Shown here: positions 11,501 to 23,500 of the stretch, piece by piece
Layout of the letters: every line of letters starts with the position of its first letter
Numbering within the stretch: the stretch's first letter is position 1
NCBI GenBank assembly: GCA_918807975.1
Contig: OU964922.1
Coordinates: forward strand, 18,340,329 to 18,404,328
Origin: Aplidium turbinatum
Taxonomy: Eukaryota > Chordata > Ascidiacea > Aplousobranchia > Polyclinidae
Direction: 5' to 3'
Length of the DNA: 64,000 nt
Program-made: the position numbers and the translations under genes
Notes under the pieces: generated by a model
Database searches by the model: none
Told to the model about the DNA's origin: nothing
Seen by the model: only the letters and a program-made list of their open reading frames with translations

Positions 11501-14500
11501 ACATTCCATGATCGTTGAAGTCGATATCAAGCCTAAGCGGTCGCATAAAACAATGATGTCAGGTTAGCTAAGTGACAATAGCGGTAAGAGACATCGTTAT
11601 TGCAAGCAATATCTGCGGCCAAGACCATTAAACACCTTTTCTTTTATCGGTTTTCAATTCAATTCTCACACATTGCGAACAAAACAATGCCTTCTGTTGA
11701 ATCATAATTGTTCTCACAGCAGGAAGACCTCGTTGAAAATAGCGCGTCTAATTTAGCTGGTTTACTTAATATTGCAGTGAATAGTTACGTGACTATTCCA
11801 GCAGCGTAAGTTACTCTATCATCTACTTTGAAATTTCCATACTGTATGAGAAAGCCATGCGATCAGCTGCTGTTTTGCGGGCAAGAGCAACGTAGGCTAT
11901 TTTTCGCTTTCGACACTCTTTAAATTCATTTAAATGATCTAAATCTCTTTCGCGAAGTGTTTTATCTTTGAAACACCACTTGTCTAAAACACCACTTCTA
12001 AACCCCACTCATCTAAAGCTTCAATAATTTCAACTATAAAAGAAACGATCTTGTGGAACAAAATACAACATTCTCTAAATAAACAGAAAGCGTCCTTAGA
12101 TTTGGAATCTTGTAGTAGTTGAGGATTCTAATATATTCTAACTTTGCATACAGACAGTGACGTAGGATACATGTCGATTTTACGTGAGCAAACATTTCAA
12201 TTTAATAGTTCAAACATTTTGCGCTAAATTTCATTTCAATTTATTTTTCTTTGTTGGAATCCAATAGAAACGATATTGTGGAGTAAAGTACAAAATACAA
12301 TTCAAAACTGTAGCCGAATAGGGAACTAGCCGAATCGGACTGGCCGAGTAGGGAAATAGCCGAATTGGACTAGCCGAAACGGGCCATTCCGATATTTTTC
12401 GAACATTTTGACCGAATTGACTATATATTTTTTTGGACATTTTGACCGAATTGACTATATTTTTTTTCAGACATTTTGCTAAAAAATCAGTCAATGACCG
12501 ATAAATGACCGAAAAAAAAGAAAAACAGCACTGAAGGCAGAGGTGTTACCGTCTTAGAGGTGAAGATGTCTTGCCCAAGCACCAATACACCAAGATAGTG
12601 TCCACCATTAAGGATACACCAGTGCCATGGAAATAATCCTTGGCCGTAGCAGAGCTAGGGTTATGGTCAATATTATCAACATTCCTAGTAATGAACAGCT
12701 CTTGGCGCAGCTTGGGTGGGAAAACAACTTCTTCCATGGTGAAGCGCTGACAGACGCCATTGGCAATCTCTGCTGTGAGCTGTAGTAATATATCATACGA
12801 AACACACATCCCTAGGCCAAAGAGTGGTCACAGCGTGAATCTTGAGGGTCAGGTAGAGTGGGAATGGGGTTTCTCTCTCGCGGTTGTGGCGCACTGAGGT
12901 TGACTCCATGCAGCATTAATGCTTCACATTGTTGAACACCAGTAGCTGCGATAGTGTAAGCTCAACAGTTGTGTTGGCCAACTGAGTCTGGTGCTTGATG
13001 TTCATCCTATCGAGGATCATGTTAACCAGAGCAAGGAGGGGTGGTGTCACAGAATTTATCAGAAAATCAGCTCGGAATGCACTTGCTCAGCACGGAACGC
13101 AAAATCAGCTCAAAGGTGAATCTTGTCTCAAACATTTTTCTACGGACTACCTGTGCTGCTCTTACTAGGTACATCATATCACTCTCATGACCATAGGCCT
13201 TCCTCAGAGCGGGAGCGGGACCTATGTCTTTCTTAAGCAAGAGAAGTGTGTCTCGGCCCTGCAAATGCGCTCTCAGATCAGGAAGTGCAGAAAGAAGCCT
13301 ATCCTTCTGTCTGGTTGTGTGTACCCTGTTGGTTACCGTGGCACCCAGCTGCTCTAATCTGGTCTTGTAGAGGTTAGCCACGTGGTAGAGTTTAAATACA
13401 GGGGCATTGTCCTCATCTTCATGCATATCCTCCATGAACACCACCAGCTCAGCAAAGGCTATGCCATGCAATCGATCATCGTCCTCGTCTTTGAGTGATG
13501 CTGGTCTGATTTTGTTGTATAATGCACGGAGACAGTCGCGATGGTAGTTTGCCTCGATTGCAATCAGGTCTCCTGCAGACAGCTTGGCCTTCAGTGTCCT
13601 GCAATTCAGTGGCCAGCTGGCTTATTGCAGAAGGAAACAGCTCGGTTGACTGTGGAAGCCTGTGGGCAGCTGCTGATCGTGTGCTGCGCAGGGTTGAAGT
13701 ACCGGTACCAAATTGTTGTCCTGAAGCGGATTCTGCTCTGTTCTGGTCAAATATTTTTTGTTGAACTTTAAACGACATTTCTTGTGCCACTGAGCACTGT
13801 GTCTCCTCAAGTTAGCTTCTTTGTCATCGCCATCATCCAGTCTGTTGACGTCGAGTTCCATCGGCATGTGACCAAGTCCCTTGAACTGGCTGAGGTCTTC
13901 TTTCAATGATGCATAGCCAAAACCTCTCGGTTTCATGGTAGATCTTAGTGGGCACTGCAAACTAACAACCATTGCTACAAGAGCAAGAGTGTAACACTTC
14001 CATCCTTGCTGCCTGCGCACTCTGCACATGCGCGTTAACAAATAACAATCACCACTACTGAAAGAATAAAAGACAAGTGTTGCCATTGTTGTTTCAATCT
14101 TACAAAATACAGTAAGCTAAATGCAAAAAGCCAAACAGAAAATTTGGAGCCAAACCAATATGAAAAAAAGCCAAAATAAGGCCAAAAGGCCAAACCCAAA
14201 TTTTTTGCCCTGGAAACGACTTCAAAAAAGGCCAAATTGGTGAAGTTTAGTCGTAAAAGGGCCAACCTGGCAACTCTGGTAATAATGACCAACACACTCA
14301 CACAGTCAAAACTCTGTAGAATGTGTACACACTTTTATTATAACACCTATGCATGGTTTGTACATCATACACACGTTTAAGATTAAGCAATGACGTCAAA
14401 TATCAATATTCTGATACTTTGAGGTCATTGACCTCTCAAGGTCATCAGAGGTCAAATCTGACTTACCTCCCAATCTTAAAATGACCCTTATGGCATGTGC

Positions 14501-17500
14501 TAACACTGGTGAAAATTTCATGCTTTAGTCATAATTTGCACAATTGATTTGATTATGAGAGGGGATCAGCTGTACTTTTTTTTTAGATCAGCTGTACTAA
14601 TAGGTTAATTTGATTCTTAAACCAACGACTGAAGGACAAGGTTAATTTTAAAATTTGATTGAAGCGAGCAAGAGATTTTTTTCTGGTGCAGAAAAAGATT
14701 GTATCGACTGCAACCCCTGGCATCCGCTATCAGAGCTGCGCTGATTATTGAAATTTTTTCACCAGTTATCTCAAATGTATTTTCTCTCCTTGTAGTAGTA
14801 GTAGTAGTAGTCCAGTTTTAATCCGGTGATGTCCCCGTTACCGAGGGTGACCGGATTCACTTCCAAATGTAATCGTCTTCACACCCTGCCTCCACATCGA
14901 TCTGTCTAACGCGTCCTCTCTTGTTAAGCCCACCTTGCTGCTTTCTTCCTCCACTTGCCTTTTCCACATTTTCTTGGGTCTTCCTTGTTTTCTACCGGAA
15001 TGGCCCGTTTCGGCTAGTCCGATTGGGCTGATCCGATTCGGCTAGTCCGATTCGGCTATTACCCTTTTCGGCTACAGCCTGATTCGGCTAGTTTGATTTG
15101 GCTGATCCGATTCGGCTAGTTCCCTATTGGGCTACAGTCTTTATCGGTTAGTTCCCTATTCGGCAATTTTTTGAAAATCCAACGATAATCCTTCTGTAAT
15201 CCAACAAAATCCAACATCGTTTCTTTTGCACTCCGACAAATTTAGCGAAAAATGTTTGAATTATTAAACTTCTTTTATATTTGAAATTATCGAAGCTTTA
15301 GATGAGTGGGGTTTTGACCTAACCATTGAGATTTTAAAACTAAAAAGCGAATTAAATTTATTTTTGAACTATTACTGTTTGCTCAGATGAAATTGACATG
15401 TATCATGCGTCGCTGTCTGCATGCAAACTTAGAATATATTAGAATCCTCAACTATTACAAAACTCTAAATCCAACGACGCCTTCTGTTTATTTACAGTAG
15501 AGAATTTTGTATTTTGATCTCGAAGCTTTAGATGAGTGGGGTTTAGACCTAACCACTGAGATCATAAATCATATTTATGACACCGGTTACATCCCTAGTG
15601 ATATGGTACGTTCCATATTCATAACTTTACCAAAGAAAATCGGAGCAACAGAATGGTCACTCCACAGAACAATTAGCCTTGTGAATTACGTAACAAACAG
15701 CTTACGGTACTCCAAATCATGATGATGAGATTGAGACCAAAACTACAATCGGAAATTTCAACAGCACAGTTTTTATTTGTTTCAGACAAAGGGACCACAA
15801 AAGGAATTTTTACATTAAAAATGATAACAGAGAGATGTGTCCGATCTCCAGATCTTATCAACGCTTACAGTGAGATGATTTTGAGAGACATCGAACATAT
15901 GAATGGAGTAAAGGTTGGGGTAAAAAGTGTAACAAGCTTGAGATACGCTGATGAATGATGATACAGTCCTGGTAGCAGAATCTGCAAACGATCTACAGGA
16001 CTTATTAAATTGTGCTGTCAATAACAGTACACCAATGGGTTTAGAGTTAAATTCAAAAACAGAATGTACGACCGTATCAAAAAAGAAAACTTATCCAAAT
16101 TGCAACCATACACTCAATGGTGTGTTGCACTCAATGGTGTGAAACAAGTTGATAAATTGAAATATCTTGGGTACACTATAACTTGCAATGGCAAAGTGAC
16201 ACTGAAATTAAAAAGAGAACCGCTATAGCAAAGGATACTTTCAGTAAAATGGGCACAGTCTTCAGGAATCGCAACATGACAACAAAGACCAAAATTAAAC
16301 TTTTGAAAGCATATGTAGAATCAATTCTAACCTACGGATGTGAATGCTGGACAATAAGTAACGATATGATAATAAGAACAGTTAGATGGCGCCAGATGCA
16401 ATTTGTAGGTCATATTCACAGACATGGAGATTTGGAAACATTTGGGATGGGTAAAGAAGCAGTGGTCGTCAAAGATTAATTTATTTAAACAGATTGAATC
16501 AATGGACCACAAACACAACAGTCAAAACGAACGATTTTATACGAATGGCAAATGACAGAAATGTTTGGAAGACCATGATCGCCAACGTCTGTATCAGATG
16601 AGACACATAATCATCATCAATCGTTTCTTTTGCATTCCGACAAAGAAAAATAAATTGAATTGAAATTTAGCGAAACATAAAAAGCGAATTGAAGTTATTT
16701 TTGGACTATTAAATTATAATGTTGCTCACATAAACTTGACATGTATCCTGCGTCACCGTCTGTATGCAAACTTAGAATATATTCGAATCCTCAACTATTA
16801 CAAAAATCCAATCCCTAGTTTAACAAGTCAATACAATCAATACGGTACATAACAAGTAGGGTGGGTCGAAACGGACTTTTTCTCCGATTTCATTGCTACA
16901 AACTTTCTTTCTTGCGAATAATCATAAAACGACATTCCTGAAAGTTTGAGCTTGATCGAACATCGTCTTCATTTCTAAAAATCGCGATTTAGGCCAGTGT
17001 TCACTACCTGTGAAATAAGTAGGGCCAGTAAAAGTCATTAAAGTCATATTTTATTGGTAATGCAGAAAGTTGTCAAACCGATAACAGTGAAACAACGACG
17101 TTTCTACGGTGTCTATTTAAGAAGTTGTAAAGTCAAAAAAAGTTATATTTTCTGTTTTAGATCATAAAATATGACTTCATTTTTACTTCAAAATACAAAG
17201 ATTGAGCCGGAGTAACTTTGTAAATGCAGTTCAAACAGCTGCTGTAGACATTGAAATTTGATAATTTGTCAATAAGGGAGGTAATGAGAGTTCTCACGCT
17301 GAGTCTCACGAAGCATTGGAAGCAACATTTTTATTACTTTCTGTAGCCTAGTAATAGCGCTTGCTGTTTGATGTTAATTTGCATTGTGACATCATCTTGA
17401 CACATTATTTTGCAACACACAATCCAGTCTCTGAACATTATAAACACTTGCAGTAGGCCACTACGTCGCTAATAAACTGAACCGTCGTAACTTAAAAAAT

Positions 17501-20500
17501 GCAGTTTTGAGAAAATTGAATTTTAAAGTTCACGCTGTGTTTGCTGTACCGTACATTGTTTGATCTTTCTAAAAGTTCTCTAACGGAAAAACATGAAAAC
17601 TATATATACATTGTTTTTTTTCATGGAGCTTTGTTGTTGAAAAAAAAAAATACAATTATTTTTTGCAAAAATTGAACGTTAGAAAAATGATATGGACATA
17701 CGATAGTTTAACAATAAAAAATTGTCGAAATGTAGTTACAATAAAACAGCAAAATTGTTATGCGAAATAGAAAGAAATATAAGTAAGCCTTAAATATCAA
17801 CATGCAAAAAACGATTGAAAGAAAAATTAACTAACAGAAAAGGGAGTGTTAACATGAAACGTGTAAAATTACTTTCAGAGCAGAGTATCGTATTCGTAAG
17901 TCCCATTTTATTATTTTATTTTTTTGCAAAACTATCGTAACTCCAATTTACGATAGTTCATCGTTCTGTATCATCAAAACTAAAGCAGATGGACTTACGA
18001 TGCTTTAACAAAATAAACTGTAGTTTATAAAGATATCAAATCAATCAAAAACGCAATTTTGAAAAATTTGGTCTTACGATAGTTCAGCTTATTAACGGCG
18101 ACTAAGTCAACCAGTGCGGAGACCTCAAGAGTCAAGGGTACTTTTCGACTACAGAGCTTTGACTCTTACTACTAAGTAGCTGGTTTGGTAGGTAGGCCTA
18201 CACATAGGCGCCGACTTTTATTTTTGCACGGGGTGGCAGATAGCACAATATGGCAACCTATAAACTTTCAAACTGCATGTTTTTGTTTGATTTTTACTAA
18301 GCATTCGAAAATTGCATTTTTTTAATGAAATTTGAAAATATATATTCATTTAGGGGGTTGAGCTATCAATCATCGAGATAATTTTATGTCCGAGTATTTT
18401 ATAGCTGTCATTATTTATAGCGATATTGAGCAGTTTAAAATTTTTCAAAAAAGATTTTTGGGAGAAGCAATGGAAAGATCGTATTTTATTGATTGATAAA
18501 TCCCATTGTAAACCTAACAAATGTAACAATGACTTATGAAAAGTAACAAATAAAACGATCGCAACAACAACAAGGAAAAAAATCGTAGCCACGTGTTGCG
18601 TAACCTTCACGTAGCTTGCTTGATGTTACGCGAGTATCATGCTTACGTGACAAAAACAATCATTTTCTTCGCAATACTGTATTGGTTCCCCTCTTGCTTT
18701 ACGTGGACTTGAAGCGAAAACCAATGATCAAAAAAAGATTTAAACGTCCGTTCAAATTACATTTATTTGCACTGCAGTAAGTAATGTAACCTAAACGGGG
18801 TGGCTGCCATCATGCCATAGAGGTTATGGGGTGGCGTGGCTGGCCACCCCGTAAGTCGGCGCCAGTGGATGCATAAGACATTTGAATTTTTGTAGTGATT
18901 TTCCACCGAAATAGAAGTGTTTTGTTAGTTGTTCGAGTGTGTTATTGTTCAAAATACATGTAAAAACTTACATACGAGTTATTAATTAGAGATTAGCATA
19001 AATTTGATGCTTTAAAACAAAGTCATATATTATCATATATTTCAAAAAATAAAGTCATATTTTTCAATTTTTTAGGTAAAAAAATGGCCCTAGTAATAAG
19101 TAATAGCACAACGTCACTATCAAAGCAGTTGTAATTATTACGGTAGGCCAGTCCGTGGTGCATTCCCAGGTCCAACGTCAATGCAGGTGAAACAATGGTT
19201 GCGATTATTACAATTCAAGTACTTGACATTTCTTATCACATTTTCTCAAATGATCAAAATATAGTCATCATAACACACATTATTACCTGATTTGTTGCCG
19301 CACAAGTGTGGATGCGAGCCTTGCATTTGTCATCACGTCGGGAACAACGCCAGTATTTCTTAAGCCCGTCTGGACTATATTGAGCTAGTTGAAACATGTA
19401 GCCATCATGCAGAAAAACCTCACCTTTGCGCTGCGTAGCCTACTAATCGATTCCTCTGCCATGATCAAGTAACATCAACTGAGAGTCTAACGATGAAACT
19501 AACCAAAGGCATTTCAGGTCATGTAACGTCGAAACCCAGGTTTACTCTAAACTGCCACTTAGGTTTTAACTTCATCTTTTATGGCAAACGCTATTTGGCA
19601 ACTGTCTTTTTCGTTGACACGTTTTCGCTGAGACTTTATCTCATTAACCCCTATTGGTAATCATGAAAACTGTTGTTTTCATGTAAAACACATATTTTGA
19701 ACGAACCCAGACATCAAAACTCGTCATTTTTACATTGATTCAACGTCTGCAGACGTTGAATGAATGTAAAAATGACGGATTTTGCCGTCTGGGAAGGCCC
19801 TCAAAGGTAAACACTGGATAAAATGCAAGAATGCAAAAGATACCATATTGTCGAATTAAAATACAAATTCTCTAAATAAACAGAAGAACCGGACATACAT
19901 TTCTCTGTTATCATTTTTAATGTAAAAATTCCTTTTGTGGTCCCTTTGTCTGGTACAAACAAAAACTGTGCTGTTGAAATTTCCGATTGTAGTTTTGGTC
20001 TCAATCTCATCAACATGATTCGGAGTAAGCTGTTTGTTACGTAATTCACAAGGCTAATTGTTCTGTGGAGTGACCATTCTGTTGCTCCGATTTTCTTTGG
20101 TAAAGTTATGAATATGGAACGTACCATATCACTAGGGATGTTTCCGGTGTCATAAATATGATTTATGATCTCAGTGGTTAGGTCTAAACCCCACTCATCT
20201 AAAGCTTCGAGATCAAAATACAAAATTCTCTACTGTAAATAAACAGAAGGCGTCGTTGGATTTAGAATTTTGTAATAGTTGAGGATTCTAATATATTCTA
20301 AGTTTGCATGCAGACAGCGACGCATGATACACGTCAATTTTATCTGAGCAAACATTGATAGTTCAAAAATAAATTTAATTCGCTTTTTAGTTTTAAGATC
20401 TCTATGGTTAGGTCTAAACCCCACTCATCTAAAGCTTCGATGATTTCAACTATAAAAGAAGCGATATTACAACATTCTCTAAATAAACAAAAGACGTCGT

Positions 20501-23500
20501 TGTCCATTTTATGTGAGCAAACAGTTCAATTTAATAGTTCAAACATTTTTTGCTAAATTTCATTTCAATTTGTTTTTCTTTGTCAGAATGCAAAAGAAAC
20601 GATGTTGGATTACAGAAGGATTATCGTTGGATTTTCAAAAAATTGCCGAATAGGGAACTAACCGATAAAGACTGTAGCCCAATAGGGAACTAGCCGAATC
20701 GGATCAGCCAAATCGGACTAGCCGAATCGGGCTGTAGCCGAAAAGGGTAATAGCCGAATCGGACTAGCCGAATCGGATCAGCCCAATCGGACTAGCCGAA
20801 TAGTAGCAGACCCGTTTTCTACGACCCTCCACTCGCAACTCCAGCACTCTTCTCAAAACATCATCTTCATCCCTTCTCAAAACATGCCCATACCACCTTA
20901 CTCCATTCGCTTTCGCCAACTTATCAACATTTTCATTCAACCCAAGCAAGTTCTTCAGTATTCCTTTTGTCCATCAGCTTCACACCACACATTGCTCTCA
21001 CCATCGCTCTCTAAGTTCTTCTTAAAATCGCCAATTCGTTTTCTCGTAAGCACCATGTCTCACTTCCATACAGCATTGCAGATCTCACACAACTAGTATA
21101 AATGCTTTGCTTGTTTAATTATATGGAAAATGATTGCCGTTAGTAAATGTATATATAGAATATATTGTATAATGTATATAGCTTATAATTTGTTTTGTTG
21201 GTGTATCACTCTCTCTCTCTTTTGCACGTGAAACCGATTGTACTGTCTGGGCTTTAAAATGTCGATTCTACCTGGTTAACAATTAACATTAGTGATCGTA
21301 TATAGTATACCAAGGGTCTCAAACATCCGACATTTGCTTGGTTTTCAGAGCAATTTGAGTTAGAGACCTTTGGTTTATAGGCATTTTATGTACACAATTG
21401 CCACATCACTTTCCAATGTTGCAGCATTATTTATTTAGACGTGCCATGAAAGTGTGTGCTGAAGCTCAGAGTGGACTTGCCAAAGAAAAAGCAATGTATG
21501 AAATGTTTGTAGATGAACAAATCATTTCTCCGCTACAAAATTTAGTGGAAGTAAGTTTTCATTGCTGATAGCATTATTGGTTTCCAATTCGTGCTGGGTT
21601 CAAGTAACAAAAATTTACTGTTTAAGTAATCAGTAATTTTTAACAGTATGGTAACTTAAGTAATCCGTAATTCATACAAATCTAGTAGTTATCAGTCTTT
21701 AAAACATCAAAGCACAACATCAAAATTGTTACAACCCTCACATATTCAATCATTCATTTCACAAACGGTCAATAAAAGCTTTTGACTTGTTCGATCAGCA
21801 TCCCGTCAATAGTAATATTTAAACTTGCTAGTTAGAAGTAGATAAGTTCATAAGGAAGTAGTCAATGGCCAAACTATCTTTCAGATTCCACGGAAGACTA
21901 AGAGAATAAAGAATTAAGGCAGAATTTCAATGTTTTGTGCATTCACTTTTTTAAGTCTTAAATCTATTGTCTACGCTGGACATTACATTTCCTTTGCCGA
22001 CACCTGACCCATGGGTTTGTTCCAACCGATACAGACATGGATGTGCCTAGCCTCAATCGTCTTCGTACGACGTCGTGGTTTTCCGTTTAAACATGCAACA
22101 AAGGGGAATGGCATCTTGTGAATATGGTGCTGAGAAACAGATCGCAGAGCAAATCATCAACCATCTTCAGATTGTACAATCTTTAACCAATCTAAGGTAG
22201 TGTACGGTCAGCGTGTCTTGGATGGGGAAACCGAAGATTGGCCGCTCTCTAGTAGCCTTTCAGTGTAGTCCAAGAGCATCATGAACCTGGCTTTGAAAAA
22301 GGACCATCGGCCTTAGAACCTGACACGAAGAACACGCAATGATTACATGTGCACCATGTCATGTGTTCTGTAGTATTGTGTTTACTAGCAAACGCAATGT
22401 ACCTTTTGAAACCTTTGCTTTTCTAATATTACTTAAAAATATCAAATTAACGAGAAATTCTACAAGGTGATAATAAGTAAAAGTTTTCAAGAGATTTATA
22501 GCGCACTTGAACCCACTCCTATTTAGACTGAATAGCTGATGAAAGTAGCGAATCTTGCACGAGTTAAGTGTGAAACTACTTGAAAAAAAAAACTTTGTCC
22601 ATCACTTTTGGATAAAACGTTTGAAGTCTGTTGTTCAACTTGTATAAGATATCATTTTTGCTTTGTAACATTACAAATTTCAATAGTTGTAAATACATCT
22701 TTATATCCGTTGAAAGAAATATTTCAGTTGGCCCAACAGGTAAAAATTGCAATTTGACATTTCCTTGCTCTCACTTCCCAATTATCATCACTGTTCAATT
22801 GTTCATGCTGTGGGAATATAATTTTGTTATGTAACTGCAGACAGTGCGCACCGTGTCAGCCTTTCGGCCTCCTCAGTGCAGTAGGTACACTGGGTAATGG
22901 GTATGGCCGCAGAGATATATTATACCTCCGTGTGACGTTTTCCCATTTGTGGAACCCAAAGAGCTCCAAAAATGGTAGTAACGCCAACCTTGCCAAAGTG
23001 CTCAACTACAAGCAGTGACCTTTGCGCAATGCGCAGCAAGGTGCCTCCAGAAAAGTGCTCAATAGGCATATGCCAAGAGCGTCCATAACTGCAGAGCAGA
23101 CGGTGCACACCGTTCCGGCCTCCTCGGTGCAGTAGGTACACTGTGAAAACAATTATACTGTGTAATTAATTACTATTGAATTGCTTCAGTTGTTTGTTTC
23201 GGTCACGTGATGATTTTTAAGATGTCCGTAGTAAGTAGTTGCAAAATCTTTATTTTGTTCTTGACATGGCCTTTTGTTTTTATATACCTTTACTTGCAAA
23301 TATTTTATAATTTAATGCGACAGTCAGTATGCTCATGAATTGTTAAAATCCCATCGAGGTATAAAAATTGTTTGGCACTTTCATTTTCAACATAAAGTTA
23401 GTAGTATTTTTAAGTTTCTAAGTTTAATCTTCATTATTTAAAATTCTATTCAAAATTTTAGGTAGAAATTCCAACCGTCCAAAAACAACGAGATCGTTTA

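Larger units (their letters stand above)
10247..12528. mobile_element. MITE 'CTG' copy B, interrupted by a foldback element
   Basis: The ends CTGTTTTTTTTTTTG and AAAAACAG are flanked by CACTGAACG (10238-10246) and CACTGAAGG (12529-12537), a 9-bp TSD with one mismatch. It is inverted relative to copy A. Only about 290 bp on the left and 140 bp on the right are its own; the centre is the foldback element at 10533-12391. Confidence 0.75.
5179..14544 (-). mobile_element. Academ-like DNA transposon carrying an XPG-type nuclease, split by insertions
   Basis: The ends at 5179-5301 and 14422-14544 are inverted copies of one 123-bp sequence starting ATTGTGCAAATTATGAC. Between them lie three minus-strand coding blocks that read as one protein in the order 14.0-12.5, 10.24-9.0 and 7.13-6.32 kb. 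The gaps are filled by later insertions at 10247-12528, 7132-~8998, 6088-6313 and 5457-5794. No TSD could be defined. The Academ label is tentative; it rests on the XPG/FEN-like motifs plus the Cys-rich region, which are features reported for that superfamily. 14001-14421 is AT-rich and non-coding. Confidence 0.7.
14996..20813. mobile_element. Large foldback (FB) element with ~850-930-bp inverted arms, 9-bp TSD
   Basis: The tips are CGGAATGGCCCGTTTCGG at 14996 and (rc) GGGTCTGCTACTATTCGG at 20813. A perfect 9-bp TSD GTTTTCTAC lies at 14987-14995 and 20814-20822. Each arm starts with a tandem array of short CCGAATCGGACT-type units and then carries unique sequence ending in a LINE RT fragment. 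The centre holds more LINE RT, a repeated arm segment (16613-16815) and a hAT element (17020-19092). Long TIRs, 9-bp TSD and captured sequence recall Mutator-like or Drosophila FB elements. No transposase of its own is seen. Confidence 0.88.
14793..21098 (-). mobile_element. LINE 3' fragment split by the 5.8-kb foldback element
   Basis: The 5' half lies at 20814-21098 (minus strand: MLYGSETWCLRENELAILRR, ANGVRWYGHVLRRDEDDVLR, VEGRRK). The 3' half lies at 14793-14995 (RKTQENVEKASGGRKQQGG and a TAG/TAC microsatellite tail at 14793-14810). Removing 14996-20813 and one copy of the 9-bp TSD GTTTTCTAC joins the two halves. The family is the same as or close to the fragment at 5457-5794. Confidence 0.8.

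Noticed and set aside
21425-21438. Alternative upstream acceptor for exon 2 giving HYLFR
   Set aside because: It is out of phase with exon 1; the acceptor at 21438 keeps the frame and gives the conserved LG-RAMKVCAEAQ join.
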